A stretch of 64,000 nucleotides of DNA. It comes from Taxillus chinensis. Its lineage: Eukaryota > Streptophyta > Magnoliopsida > Santalales > Loranthaceae. Below, one piece after another: positions 12,421-25,100 of this stretch (within the stretch, counting starts at the first letter, position 1; each line of letters starts with the position of its first letter). Under the pieces are notes generated by a model, which was given only the letters and a program-made list of their open reading frames with translations, did no database searches and had not been told where the DNA came from. A program made the position numbers and the translations under genes. The DNA lies in contig CM042089.1 of NCBI GenBank assembly GCA_023512835.1, positions 12,167,759 to 12,231,758 of the forward strand, written 5' to 3'.

Positions 12421-12628
12421 TGTCAACAAATAATATGAACACCTAAGACCATGTATGTTAATCAATATCACAATATAATACTTACCCGTTTTCTCTATAT
12501 GGAAATCAAGATTGAATCTTCACGTATGCGACTAGTCTTCTCCTCTTGTTCTCTCCTTGATGTTCCAATTTCGATGGATATATGAGTTAGGGTTATACCA
12601 CCATATATATAGAGAGAACAGAGGAGGG
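12421..12628 (-). repeat. 5' LTR of Copia, first part (interrupted)
   Basis: It matches the start of the 6236-6644 LTR (TGTCAACAAATAATATG here) and runs to AGAGAACAGAGGAGGG, where the Gypsy element begins. The primer-binding site lies next to it, at 12408-12418. The last five bases, GAGGG, are the left copy of the Gypsy target duplication. Confidence 0.85.
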
Positions 12629-14022
12629 TGATAAGCTGCGTAATTTGTCATTAAATTTGCATGTAATTTATGGGCTTTAATTTAATATTTTTGTTGAATT
12701 AATGCATTTTTATAATGGTTTTCCCAATTTCAATTATTTAATGTTTTATTAATTTTTATAGATTTAATATTGATTTTGGTGGTTTTTAATGTTTAATTGA
12801 TTATTCTAATTTTAATATTAATTCTTTGGGCTTAATTGATTATTTTATTTATTTTTATTTTTTATTTTAATAATTTGTGTTTTATTTATTTATTTATTTA
12901 TTATTGTTATTATTATTATTTTATTGTTTGCTTGTTGCGTAAGTAGGTTTGAGAAATTGGAAAGCGTTAATGATGATATGTCTTGGCGTGAAAGAAAGAA
13001 AAAGAAATTGGAAAGAAGAGCAATTACTTGATGTGCAGCGAGGAAGAAAAGGAAACTGTTGGGCTTATATATAATTCATCACACCTCCACCATCCCATGG
13101 AAAACGCACCTCCATCAACCTTCCATCTCTCCATCACGGAGCCCATCTCCACCACACTACTACGTCCCGAAGATCTTTATCACGATCCCTCCAACGCCCA
13201 TCATCTCTTCACGACGCTTGCAATTAGCTTTTGCCAGATATAAGCGAAATTGAAGAGAGATAGTACACAAAGCGTTGAAGATTCGGATCGAGTTCAAGAC
13301 CGAGTGTTTAATTGTTTGCAGCCTATTTATCTTAATTCTGGTTCTAATTCCGTTGTTCTAATTTTTCCAAACAGATTTGTGATTTTGCAACCCATGGAGG
13401 GGTAAGTATTTTGTAATCGGTTTAGCGTAAGCACTTTGGATGCTTGTTTTAAATCCATGTTTTAATATTTAATTTGGTATTTTATGTCTTATGATTTAAT
13501 TCTCTATCTCTTTGATTTGTTGATTTAATATCTCAGTTGAGTGTTAATTTAGCAATTCATTGTGCGTTATTATTCTATTTGAGTGGGAAGATTTGTTTCG
13601 TAGGAACGGGCGATCTTTGAGAATTATTTCATAATTATTACGGTTAGAATAAATTCATAATTTGATTGTATTCATGGTGTCTTGATCATTTGAATTATGA
13701 GGTCATAATTTATCTAATTAATCTTTTGGGATAGTGATAAATAGCATTCGGGTGTGAGTTAAGCTGGTTACATCTTTAATTAATTGATTTTCTCAGTTAT
13801 TACTTTTCTTAGTTAAAAATCTTTGCTTTAATTAGTTTTCATTCAATCAAAATCCCCCCAATTTTCCATTTATTCTTTTCATTAGTTTTTGTTTAACAAG
13901 TAATTAAATAAGTTGAATTGAATTTTATAAGTCCTCCCAGGGAGAACGATCTAGGTTAAGCCACTAGCTATACTTAGTTTAAATTTTATTTGGAGTGCGT
14001 GTGCGACAAACGCTTCTTTTCA
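12629..14022 (+). repeat. 5' LTR of the nested Gypsy element
   Basis: It is collinear with 21033-22407 along its length (shared phrases include AATTTATGGGCTTTAATTTAA, GTTGCGTAAGTAG, ACTTAGTTTAAATTT and GTGCG-TGT). A TATA box, TATATATAA at 13066-13074, is intact here but eroded in the right copy (GTCAAGTATAATTC). The small open frames at 13028-13253 lie in the LTR leader and have only broken counterparts in the right LTR, so I do not call them genes. Confidence 0.85.
13066..13074 (+). promoter_or_regulatory. Probable TATA box of the Gypsy 5' LTR
   Basis: TATATATAA sits in GGGCTTATATATAATTCATC, about two-fifths into the LTR. The equivalent site in the right LTR (near 21460) reads AAGTATAATTC and has lost the perfect motif. 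This is where retroelement transcription would be expected to begin. Confidence 0.4.
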
Positions 14023-14369
14023 AATTGGCGCTAATCGGGAGGCATTAAATTTGATTTAATTTATTTTCTTGCTTGTTTTATTATTTGTTTTGATTTTTAT
14101 TTATTTATTATTTTGTTTGGACTTACCCGGTATTTTCTTGTCTTTGTTTTTTTGCGGTTTCCTTTTTATTTTATTTATTTATTTTATTTAAAAAAAAAAC
14201 CAACAAAAAAAAAGTTTCCATTTTTCTACGCTTTCCTTTTTTGAGGTTTTCTTTTAAACAAGTTTCCTGTTTTGTTTTATTTCTTTTTTTTCATAGTTTT
14301 ATTTTTTTGAGGTTTTTTTTTTCTTTTATTTTATTTTCTCTTCTCTTCCTCTTAATTTCTTTTTTGCGT

Positions 14370-16140
14370 TTTATGACACGATCCACTTCAGGGGGAACTA
14401 CTAGATTTGGATCCGAGAGGTTGAGCGAAACTTGAGGACTCGTCTTCGACACACTCAAGTCAAGGAAGAAAGCCCCTCACCAACAATGGCGGAGGCCAAA
14501 CGGAGAGTACAATCGCACCATCCGAGAGTTGGCAAGACCAGGACATCAACTATCAACCGACGTGTATTGCCTACCCCAAGATTGGGGACCGACTTCGAGC
14601 TCAGATCTGGTCTTATACATCTTCTTCCCAGGTTCCATGGGCTATCCGGAAAGACCCACACAAGCATCTTAAAGAGTTCAATGTTGTCTGTTCAACCATG
14701 AAGCCCCGCAATGTCCCAGAAGATCGGATCAAGTTGAGGCTTTCCCATTCTCACTTGATGGAGCTGAAAAGACTGGTTGTACACTTTGACCGAAGATGTC
14801 ACATGTTGGAACGAGTTGAAGAAATTGTTCTTGAATCGATTCTTCCCAGCATCGAGGACCACGAGCGATCCGAAGGAGATCTCGGGCATCAAACAGGACA
14901 TAGCTTAGACGATGTACGAGTATTGGGAGCGCTTTCAAGAAGTTGGTTCTTCAGTTGTCCACATCACCAAATTAGCGACCAACTCCTCATCCAATCTTCA
15001 CGAGGGTCTTACATCTATGGAGAGGAGCATGGTGGATGCGGTACAGGAGGAGCCCTCGTTGATAAAACACCGGTGGATGCAAGAGCTCTCGTCGACAAAA
15101 TGGCACATAATACGCGAGCAATTTGGAGATCGGCATTGCCTACACAAAGAGGAGGTCCACCATGTGAGCCCCAACACACAGCCTAGTCTTGAGGCGCACA
15201 AGCTTGATGAGATCTCTACTATGATAAGGCAGATGGCCTTGGCCTTACCAGCCCTCGCTAGTCCTGCAAAAGTTTGTGGAATCTGCAGATTGCCCCGATC
15301 ACCCTACGATGCATGTCCACAGCTCGAGAAACAAGAAGAGTGCGATGGCATCTTTCCGAGTCGCCCATATAAGAAAGCAGCAGCAGCGTCCCCCTTGGCG
15401 AAATATGATCCATTCTCCACGGCATATAATCCCAGGGTGGAGAGATCATCCCAATCTTCGCTATGGGACAGGGCAACCTCGGAGGCCTCCATATCCTCAG
15501 ACTTTTCGGAAGAGGCCCGAGGGGCCAACATCGAATGGTCAACAATGACAGCTATCCTCGACAAAAGGCAGAACTAGATAACTTTAATCTCCTTCGGCCA
15601 GTTGTGCTCAACCAACAAAATGAGTTGAAGGAACTCAAGATGCAAATAAGTCGAGATGGCCACTGCGTACATGAGATCACTACCGTCAACAACACACTTC
15701 CCTCTCAGGCTTACTCCCGATCCCTAAGGGGAATGTGGGTTTATCACTTTGAGGAGTGGCAAAAATGGAGATCCACAGTTCCATCTACTCCACCAGGATT
15801 TGCACCACCAACAGGGGGCCACCCCTACCTCAACCAACGAGGAACCAGAGATCAAGGAAAAGAGCTGAAGAGGAGAAGGAGACCACCTCTCGACCTCTTC
15901 CATTCCCATATAAATTATTCAAAACAAGAAGATGAGAGATGAATTGGAAGGAGGAGGTTCTGGATATATTTAAAAGGGTGGAGATCAACATTCCACTCTT
16001 GAGGCCATCAAGCAAATTCCTCGATTTGCTAAATTCTTGAAGAAACTATGTATCAACGAGAAGAAGAAGCTCAAAGGGAGTTGAAAGGGTCAACCTTGGG
16101 AGAATAGTCTCCCACTCATCACACATTCTCCTCCCATGCC
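14370..16140 (+). pseudogene. Degenerate Gypsy gag region
   Basis: This lies between the primer site and the protease remnant. Several overlapping short frames in all three plus-strand phases show a once-continuous coding region now shifted many times. It starts near MTRSTSGGTTRFGSERLSET (14374 on). Charged stretches and a Cys pair (VCGICRLPRSPYDACP near 15270, possibly a decayed zinc knuckle) fit gag. Overlapping frames on the minus strand are shadows. Confidence 0.6.
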
Positions 16141-19100
16141 TCCGAGTGTGAAGACCCTGGCACCTTCACTATTCCATGTACCATTGGGACACTTCACTTT
16201 TCTCGATGCTTTGTGTGACTTGGGCGCCTCTATCAATGTCATGCCATATTCTGCTACTCCTCTCTTCACATTGGGAGCTTAAGCCAACACGGTGGTAGTC
16301 GATTAATTCGTAATTCTGAGTTGGACCAATAGGCGTTCTTGGGATGTTCTAGTTCAGAGTGAGAGATGCCATCTTTCCCGCCGATTTCATGTTCTCAACA
16401 TGGAGGAGGACTTAGCGAACTCACATGCCCCTATCATTACTTGCAGGCCATTCCTCAAAACCGCAAGACCATCGTGATGTTTGCTGCGTCACGCTTTATG
16501 GAGTTTGGTGATGAAATTATTAAATTTAATATTTTGACTCCACCAAGCATCCTTCGAGCATAGTGTCTTATTCCTCTCACACACTGAACCACCATATGAG
16601 ATTGATTATGACCTTGATTTCGGTGATGTGAATGATTTTGATGATGAGGTGGATAATGTTAATGGATTGAATGCTTTGTTTTCTGATAATGTTGCACATA
16701 TTCACTCTATTTCTTCTTGTGACAAATTTCTACACCTGGCAGGCTTCCTTCCATACAACACCCACCTACACTTGAGTTGAAACCTTTGCCTAATAATTTG
16801 AAATATGCATATTTGATGAATGGAGATAGATTGCACATTATCATTGCTAGTAATCTCTACCACGACCAAGAGACCAAACGCTGGCTCTCTTGAGGGACAA
16901 TATTAAGGCAATAGGTTGGACATTAGCCGATATTCCTGGACTTAGCCCATCCACTTGCATGCATAGGATTTTCTTAGAAGATGGTGCTAAACCGGTGAGG
17001 CAGCCCCAAAGGAGGCTAAACCCCACTTTCTTAGAAGTTGTTAAGAAAGAGGTAGAAAAATTATTTGCGTGGCATTATTTATCCTATCTCCGATTCTCGG
17101 TGGGTTAGTCTGTCCAGTGGTACCAAGAAGGGTTCATCTACGGTGAAAAATGAGAGGGATGAATTGGTTCCTGTGCGAGTCCCGAATAGGCTGGCGAGTA
17201 TGCATTGATTATAGGAGACTTAACGGTGTCACTCTCGAGGACCACTTCCCACTTCCCTTCATTGACCAAATGTTAGAAAAGGCCCAGTAGGACACATTAT
17301 TGCTTCTTGGATGGTTTTTCGGTTATTTTCAGGTTCCCATTGCTCCAGAGGACCAAGAGAAGACTACATTCACTTGCCCATTTGGTACTTTTGCATATAG
17401 AAAGGATGCCATTCGGTCTTTTGTCTTCTCCCTGGTACTTTCCAGATGCATGATGAGTATATTTTCCGATTTTCTTGAGAATTGCATGGAAGTATTTATG
17501 GATGATTTTACTTGTTTATGGCTCCTCATTTGATGAATGTCTCTCTTTAGGTAATGTTTTGCGTCGTTGCATTGATAAAAACCTTGTGCTTAATTTTGAA
17601 AAATGTCATTTCATGGTTGAAAAAAGGCATAGTTCTAGGACATGTAATTTCCAAGCATGGTATAGAGGTAGATAAATCCAAAATTGATCTTATTACATCT
17701 TTACCTATCCTACTTGTGTTCGAGATGTTCGTTCTTTTTCTAGGACATGCAGAGTTTTTACGGTGCGCTTCATCAGGACTTCGGCAAGATTGCGCACCAT
17801 TGTCCGCAATTGGTCTTGAAAAAAAGAGAAATCTTTTGTTTTTGATGATTCTTGCAGTTAGCTTTTGATGAGTTGAAGAAGCGGCTGACCACCCCGCCGA
17901 TCATTCAACCACCAAAGTGGGACCATCCATTTGAGCTTATGTGTGATGCTTCCAATTTCTTTGTGGGAGTTGTTCTTTCACCAGAGAGTGAATGGAGTTT
18001 ACATGTCGTTGCTATGCCTCGAGGACCTTAGATGCAGGTTGCCCTTTACACCACTACAGAGAAGGAGTTCCTTGCGATCATCTTTGCCTTAGACAAATTT
18101 CGTTCCTATCTCTTGGGATCGAAAGTTGTTGTCTTTTCCGATCACGGCCTGAGGGTACCTATTGAAGAAGCCAGATGCCAAGCCACGACTTATTCGATGG
18201 ATGTTGCTTCTTCAAGAGTTCGACATGTAGATCGGAGACAAGAAGGGGTCTCGAAAATCTAGTTGCTGATCACATGAGCCGACTTCCCCACCTTTCGAGA
18301 GGACATCACCTCCTTGGGGTTGAGAGACACCTTTCCAGATGAGCACTTATATGCGGTCTCTTCTACCCTCCCATGGTATGTTTGATTTGGTGAACTACTT
18401 GGTGGCTTCTAAAATTCGATCATTATAGGAAGCACCAGGTAAACGAGGTTGAAGAGTGCAGGAGGCACTTATTTTGGGACGATCCCTATCTTTGGCGGAT
18501 TGGCGGTGATCGGATTATTCGACGATGTGTCCCCACCATGAGATCCCATCCATTTTGAAATTCGCCACACACTTGCTTGTGGAGGACACTTCAGTTCACA
18601 GCGCACGGCTAGGGAAGGTATTGGACTCTAGTATGTATTGGCCCACTTTGTTTCATGATGTTTATGAGTTTTGTAAAGCATGTGATCGTTGCCCACATAC
18701 AAGGTAATATATCTAGGAAACATGAGATGCCTCGGCGGCATGATATTTTGTGAACTTTTGATGTTTGGGGGTATTGATTTCATGGGTCCTTTTCTAGTTC
18801 TTTTGGTTATTTGTATATATTGGTTCTTGTGGATTATGTAAGTAAGTGGGTGGAGGCGAAAGCCACGAGGACTGACGATTAAAAGTTGTTGTGGATTTTA
18901 TAAAACTAACATCTTTTGTAGGTTTGGCATTCCTAAAGCTATCATTGGCGATCAAGGGACTCACTTTGCAACGGGCACTTTCGAGCATTATTGAAGTATG
19001 GGGTGACACACTAAAACATCGACACCATACCATCCCCAAACCCAATGGCCAAGCAGAGGTGTCCATCGGGAGTTGAAGCAAATCTTGGAGAAGACTGTTC

Positions 19101-19680
19101 TGATAGGAAGGATTGGAGCCGGCCCATGATGATGCACTTTGGGCCTATCGAACAAGATACAAGACTCCGTTGGCATGTCCCCAGTTTGATTAGTTTATGG
19201 GAAGTCTTGCCATCTTCTGTGGAGGTGGAGCATAGGCATCTTGGGCGGTTAAAGCTTGCAATCTGGACTTGGCCCAAGCCGAGGGGGCACGGGAAACTTC
19301 ACCTCGGGAGCTTGAGGAGCTTCGTTTGGATTCTTATGATAATGCAAGGCTCTACAAGGAAAAGTCCAAGATGCCCATGACAAGATAATTCACAAGAGGG
19401 AATTCGAAGAAGCGAGCGTGTTCTTCTTTATACTTCGAGACTGAAGCTTATGCACAGTAGGCGAGGACGAGATGGGCCGCCTATACGTAGTTCGTGTTTT
19501 TCCATATGGTGCGGTGGAGATCATTCGAGAAGAATCGGGACATAACTGCTCCATCAACGGACATCGGCTCAAGCACTTCTATGGGGTTATCCTTTACCAC
19601 GTTGGATTACATCCAACTGTACGTCCCTATCATTCTGAGCCTACTGTGTTGTTTCTTTTTCCTTCTCATTTATTGTTCAT
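16141..19680 (+). pseudogene. Degenerate Gypsy pol: protease, RT, RNase H, integrase
   Basis: The domains run in order. Protease carries CDLGASINVMP at about 16214-16246. RT includes the HRIFLEDGAKPVRQPQRRLNP segment (about 16960), the [11 protein letters not shown] block (about 17200) and FMDDF at about 17492-17509. RNase H has CDASNFFVGVVL (about 17945) and TEKEFLAIIFALDKFRSYL (18055). The integrase zinc region has CDRCPHT near 18690, and its core has IDFMGPF (18775), IGDQGTH (18945) and PNGQAEVS (19035). Near 19550 INGHRLKHF resembles the common C-terminal tail. Each domain is split by frameshifts or stops. The Tat/Athila affinity is inferred from motifs and primer site. Confidence 0.8.
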
Positions 19681-19780
19681 TGTTCATTTTTAGAATTGCA
19701 TTTCATGTCCATGCTTATTTTTGGATTACATTGAGGACAATGCAACATTTTAAGTGTGGGAGGGAACATTTAGCTTAGTT

Positions 19781-21020
19781 TATTTAATTTTTTTCTCTCT
19801 TGTGTTTTTTCATTTAATTCTGTTTGCTTGTTATTGTGTTTTTATTTTAGTTTCATTTAGTTATTTATTTATTTTTATTATAAAAAAAATAAAAATAAAA
19901 CCAAAAACATTTTCTTTTTGTTTTTTGTGTGTGCTTTATTTATTTATTTATTTTGTTTTTAGGGTATGTTTTTTAGTCTTGAACTTGATTGGCCTTGAAT
20001 TTTTTGGTAAATCCTTGAGCACTAATGATTATTTCCCTTTGAGTTTATTTGATTATGTAATATTTGAATAATGATTGGGAATCTTGAATAGTTGGAGTTA
20101 AGTTGTCTAGTATGGATATATATTTTGCTTGCTATGAAATTTTAATGTTTTAATATTTGATTAATTAAATTGACTTTTATACTTTAATTGGGATGTCTGA
20201 ATATGTGATAATCATGATTCCAGCTACTTTTGAGTTATGCTTGGACTTTAATTCCATGAGTTGGAAATCTTTGTTTTATCATTACATCTTATTCATGCCA
20301 ATACTCGAGTTTTTCTTGACTTTGGGTTTTATATGAGATTTAGCTTGCTGAATATAAAGTAGATATTTAAAAAAAGAGAGTGACTAATCCAACAAGGGAG
20401 GAGACGGAAAATGCAACCTTGTAAAGTTATTAATTAAAAAAAAAAGAGCATTATGAAAAAGTTAGCCAACTTCCAGGTATCTTATATTACTTGGAATTTA
20501 TCCTCAAGGGCTTTTAAACCCGGAACCTTAAGATCCGTCATAATCCTGGGAGGGCTATAGGATGGTTAAGTTCACATGGGTGGTATAGATGGTTATTGTT
20601 AAGTAAGTTGGTACGTTATTTTTAAAAAATGAAAGAAAAATTAAAAAAAGTGATTGGCCAATCCATTGTATATATCTTGTTTAGCTCGGGTAATCTTACC
20701 CAGTTTTGTTTCACTCAAGTATGTGTTGAATGATGGAGTGATATTTGGAGTATGAAATAACTTTGGTTAATTTTTTGGGTATGCTTAATATTAGCCAACC
20801 GATTGATAATTGCATATTTGTGTGACTTTGTTGAGTGTAGTGAATAAGATGAGTTGAAGAATAAAGAAGTTAATTAATTTTTTAGTTCACACTTTTCCAC
20901 GTCTATATTAAACTCAATTCCGTGATATTAAAGTTGTTCTCTTTGTATATTTGAATTTGCATGATTGGATAATCTTTGTTCGGTGCTTATTTTTACTATT
21001 TGTTCGAGGGAACAAAGTTA
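19781..21020. other. Non-coding 3' internal region of the Gypsy element
   Basis: T-rich and AT-rich DNA between the end of pol and the polypurine tract. I see no envelope-like gene, nor any extra reading frame that could be supported. The frame at 19754-20071 is low-complexity (Phe/Leu/Tyr-rich from T runs) and probably meaningless. Confidence 0.5.
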
Positions 21021-21032
21021 GTATGGGGAATT

Positions 21033-22407
21033 TGATAATCGCGTAATTTGTAATTAAATTTAGTGTAATTTATGGGCTTTAATTTAATATTTTGTTGAAT
21101 TAATGTATTTTTATAATGGTTTTCCATTTCAATTTATTTAATGTTTTATTAATTTTTATAGATTTAATATTGATTTTGGTGGTTTTTAATGTTTAATTGA
21201 TTATTTTAATATTAATTCTTTGGGCTTAATTGATTATTTTATTTATTTTTATTTTTTGTTTTAATAATTTGTGTTTTTTATTTATTTATTTATTTATTAT
21301 TGTTATTATTATTATTTTATTGTTTGCTTGTTGCGTAAGTAGTTTTGAGAAATTGGAAAGCGTTAATCATGATATGTCTCTGGCGTAGAAAGAGAGAAAA
21401 AGAAATTGGAAAGAAGAGCAGTACTTGATGTACGAGGGGAAGAAAGGAACCATAGGGTCAAGTATAATTCATCACACCACCACTCCCATGGAAAACGCAA
21501 TTTCTCCATCAACCTTCCATCTCCCTATGAGAGCCCGTCTCCACCACACTACTAGTCCAGCTTCTTTATCACGATCCCTCAACGCCCTTACCTCTCTTCG
21601 CGCGCTTAGCGCTACGGTTTTCTTTGGATATACAGCAAAATTGAAGAGAGATAGTACACTCTAGCGTTGAAGATTCGGATCGAGTTCAATGAGTGTTTAA
21701 TTGTTTGCAGCTTATTTATCTTAATTCGTTCTAATTGTTGTTCAATTTTCCAAATGTATTTGTGATTTTGAACCCATGGAGGGTAAGTATTTTGTAATCG
21801 GTTTACGTAGCACTTTGGATGCTTGTTTTGAATCCATGTTTTAATATTTAATTTGGTATTTTATGTGCTATGATTTAATTCTCTATCTCTTTGATTTTTT
21901 GATTTAATAGCTGTTGAGTGTAATTTAGCAATTCGTTAAGTGCGTTATTATTCATTTGGAGTGGGAAGATTTGTTTCGTAGGAACGAAAGGAGGCTTTTT
22001 CGAGAATTATTTCATAATTATTACTCGGTTAAATTAAATTAATAATTTGATTGTATTCATGGTGTCTTGATGCATTTGAATTATGAGGTCATAATTTATC
22101 TAATTAATCTTTTGGGATAGGGATAAATGGCATTAGGGTGTAGTTAAAATCATGCAGATCTTTAATTAATTGATTTTCATAATTATTACTTTTCTTAGTT
22201 TTTAAAAATCTTTGCTTTAATTAGTTTTAATTTCAATCAAAAATCCCCAAATTTTTCATTTATTCTTTTTCATTAGTTTTTGTTTAACAAGTAATTAAAT
22301 AAGTTGAATTGAATTTTAAGTCCTCCGAGGAGAACTATCTAGGTTAAGCCATAATATACTTAGTTTTAAATTTAGTTTGGAGTGCGGTGTCGTACAAACG
22401 CTCTTTC
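21033..22407 (+). repeat. 3' LTR of the nested Gypsy element
   Basis: It starts TGATAATCGCGTAATTTG directly after the polypurine tract and ends near CGCTCTTTC. It aligns with the 5' LTR throughout with many single-base changes and small deletions. The reading frame at 21425-21664 is the shifted counterpart of 13028-13253 in the other LTR. Confidence 0.85.
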
Positions 22408-22412
22408 GAAGG

Positions 22413-22633
22413 ACTTAGCCATGAATAACCTAATGGGCCATATCCATTAACGGGTCTCATTAGTATATAAGGCCTATATTTAATTATAAAACCATATTAA
22501 AATATGCAACATGTGTGTAGCTTAGTAACAAATATATAACCTTATATGGGCCTACCCGCATTATTTGTATCACGTACCGATTTTAATTAATCGATTAAAA
22601 TTAACGTAGCCCAAATTTAGAAAACTTTTAACA
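22413..22633 (-). repeat. 5' LTR of Copia, second part (resumes after Gypsy)
   Basis: It resumes the Copia LTR where 12628 stops, matching 6436-6644 (AATAACCTAATGGGCC, AGTATATAAGGCCTA, ATATATAACCTTATATGGGCC, CCCAAATTTAGAAAAC). It ends ...TTTTAACA at 22633 and is followed by TTACA, the right copy of the outer target duplication. Confidence 0.85.
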
Positions 22634-22638
22634 TTACA

Positions 22639-24123
22639 TGCAAAGATGCAAAAACTAGGAGATACATGTCTCGAATATTTTCATCAACTAAAATATTTTA
22701 TGTTAAACAAATAGAAAATGATAACAGAAATTGGGAATTACTAGTTACGCTTTTCAATTAACTTTTTATTCTTTTATAACCCATTTGCATGTTCTAATAC
22801 TTGAGCTCCGGTTATATTTCCTATTTTATATTAATATTGAAGAAATAAAAATTATCTTTGCTAGCATTTTCCATATATATTCCATAATTTGCTTTGATTG
22901 ATAAAGTCTACTTATTTTACTTCTTAAACGTTTCTTTGTATAATTATATAATAGAGAGATCTATTATATTGCAGGATAGGGAAAGTTTAGTTGGTGGTGG
23001 TGACAATAATTTAATCGACCAATTTAATGTTGGATTTTATTTGGCGGTTTTTAGTTTCAGTCGGGTATGTCCTGTTTTAAGATTAGTTAGGGAACTATCT
23101 TTTCTATAATTGAAATTGATTTTCTTTATATATTTGTTTCATTATTTTTTTATTTTTTATGTCATTGTGGTGGTGGTCTCAGAAAAAAGCCCAAATCTAA
23201 TAAACAGTTATATGGGAGGGAGAGTTTAATTCAGCTGCTTACATGGCCGGCAGAGGAGAGACCGCACAGAGAAGCTAAACCCAAGAGGACCTCGTTTAAC
23301 ATTTTATGTTAACATTGCACATATTAAAAATTTATAGTATGCTTTGTCTCCTTTGTTGGAAAATATTCACGGGAAGTCTTGACTTTTGCTTTATCTTTGT
23401 CTTCGGCAAAGATATAGACAAAGGTTTGAACATCAAGAATTGGATTTGGGAGCTTGTAAAAAACCACTAAGGTTGTTCCGTTCCCAATTTATGCCACGGG
23501 GAAGGGATTCACCAAAAAAGTAAGGGAAGTGACTCGGGTTATTAAATATATTTGCTTTTAATTTCATGTATACATAATTTGACAAATGTTTTTTGGTTTT
23601 TAATAAAAGACATTAGGTATCATTGAACTCAAATCTCTTATATTCATATGGATAATATATATGTGATTTGTAACTTTGGTAATTACTTAGGTATGTTACT
23701 TTTTTTTTAATTACTTAGGTATGTGTGTATATATATATATATATTTTTTGTTTCGGTGCTTCTTTATTGAATTTGTGGGTTGAGTGTGAAGGCATACAAA
23801 TCACATTAAAGTTGATAGATTTTCGAGGGCAAACTAATTGTTTATAGACTTAGTTCTTCACAATTATTTATATAAGAGTGTAAATTTTGAATTATTTTAA
23901 AGGATACAATATTATATAACTAATTGATGTTATTTGCAGGATAGTGCAAAGTTGATTTTAAGTTTTAATAGCCTGGTAATTAAGCTTGATATTAGGAGCC
24001 GTTTATAGTTTTCTTTAAGAAATTTTTAATGTCATATTGTTGGTAGTTATAAAATTAAAATGGTAAAATTATTGTCTTTTTCTTAATTTGTTCATTTCTG
24101 TAATGTATATATGTTACAAAGTA
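22639..24123. other. Intergenic, nothing recognised
   Basis: AT-rich with long stretches of T and A and a short TA run at 23730-23745. No reading frame or repeat boundary could be supported. The 71-codon frame at 22894 has no recognisable features. Confidence 0.5.
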
Positions 24124-24127
24124 AGGG

Positions 24128-24257
24128 TATGTTTGGTGTTGTTTTTTTTTATTTTCAAAATTGTTTTTAGAAATTGTTTTCTAGAAAATTAAATACAGTT
24201 TTTTTGTTTGTGATTGTTTTTAAATTTTTAGAAATTGTTTTTAGGTATTTGCATTAT
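24128..24257. mobile_element. One end of a MITE related to the 66-842 element
   Basis: TAA precedes GGGTATGTTTGGTG, which is the same as the right terminus of the 66-842 element read inward (GGGTATGTTTGGTGCC). The next 120 bases share its style (TTTTTAGAAATTGTTTT, AAATTAAATACAG). The matching opposite end was not found with confidence; it may be the G-rich block at 25530-25720 and its AT-rich flank, with the Gypsy LTR fragment inserted between them. Confidence 0.45.
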
Positions 24258-25100
24258 GTTAGCAATTCCAAGCGATACATCTCTTCAAGTTAAAGTGGAC
24301 TCAAAGTCCTGGATGTCGAACCCACGGGGAAGGTGATCAAGTAAAAAGCTCATTTTGTAAATCCATAATGTATTTGAAGTTGGTTTTGTATTATTAGCAA
24401 TGTGAATGTTGGGAATTAAATAAATAAAGCAATGTAAATGATCTTATGGGAGAAAATAGATTTTGATTTAATTTGTAATTAATTAATCTCTTGTTCTTAA
24501 GGCATATTAATTCAAACTTTCCCCTTTTTGTTTAAAACTCGGCCTTTTGTATGTACTAGCCTCTTTCGGGTGATCTGGGGTTTGATACCTTAGCTTGGGG
24601 GATGGCAACCCTTTAAGAACTCAAGTTGTTTGAGTTTAGATGGGCATCACACCAACCCCAACTAGGTTAAAGAAGATTACTAACAGTAAATTATAATCTT
24701 CAAGTCAAATCTTTGAATTATCCTGTGATCGACGTCTTCTTCGATCCATAATTGGTAACCTTAAAAAAGTATTGAATGTCAAATTTAATTCTCACATGTA
24801 AATTCAGGACTTGATAAAACACAAAAAGGAAATTTAAATTAACATACTAAAAGAAAAGAAATTAAAGGCTTACGTCAATATCCATCCTCCTCCCGTGGAG
24901 GTTTAAGCTACCATGGTGACAAACAAAATAATTGTTACGCCATAAAACCCAAACGCTTCTCTCTCCCTCTCTTGAGATTCCATTTTCGGGGACCCATTGA
25001 TTACAAATTTTCACCAATATATTTCCCAATTCCCCTTGTATAATCTTTGAAGCCATTGGAACTGTTCCTCCATTAATTTCAAGTTGTTTCCTCAAAATGG
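24258..25100 (-). repeat. Probable Gypsy (Tat/Athila-like) LTR fragment
   Basis: Read on the minus strand the segment contains CCCCGTGGGTTCGACATCC (near 24320). This is close to the CCCTGTGGGTTCGACCCC phrase near the 3' end of the solo LTR at 2594-4608, in the same relative place, and is followed by a similar U5-like tail (AACTTGAAGAGATG here, ATCTTGAAGAGAGG there). The 77-codon minus-strand frame at 24862-25095 is not recognised. The boundaries are uncertain and no target duplication was found. Confidence 0.4.

Larger units (their letters stand above)
12629..22407 (+). mobile_element. Ty3/Gypsy retrotransposon inserted in the Copia LTR
   Basis: The LTRs are 12629-14022 and 21033-22407 (about 1.4 kb each), starting TGATAA. 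The primer site TTGGCGCTAATCGGGAG (14025-14041) is of the type found in Tat/Athila elements. The polypurine tract GTATGGGGAATT (21021-21032) abuts the right LTR. The target duplication is GAGGG (12624-12628) against GAAGG (22408-22412), one mismatch. The internal region holds gag, protease (DLGAS), RT (FMDDF), RNase H and integrase remnants in plus-strand order, all broken by stops and frameshifts. The LTRs differ by many small changes, so it is dead and not recent, but by position younger than the Copia host. Confidence 0.85.
6236..22633 (-). mobile_element. Ty1/Copia retrotransposon split by a nested Gypsy element
   Basis: A minus-strand Copia element. Its 3' LTR is 6236-6644. Its 5' LTR is broken into 12421-12628 and 22413-22633 by the Gypsy element at 12629-22407. 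Joining the outer ends gives a perfect 5-bp duplication TTACA (6231-6235 and 22634-22638), which proves the two outer pieces are one insertion. The primer site reads TGGTATCGAGC on the minus strand (12408-12418), close to the initiator-Met type. The polypurine tract is AAGTGGGAGAA (6645-6655). Without the insert the element is about 6.6 kb. The reading frames are broken throughout, so it is dead. Confidence 0.85.

Noticed and set aside
13028..13253. Two overlapping small proteins after the Gypsy TATA box, with a counterpart at 21425-21664
   Set aside because: They lie in the LTR leader, the frames are not preserved between the two LTR copies, and they show no known domain.
15258..15564. Minus-strand frames in the Gypsy gag region
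   Set aside because: Shadows of the plus-strand gag remnant.
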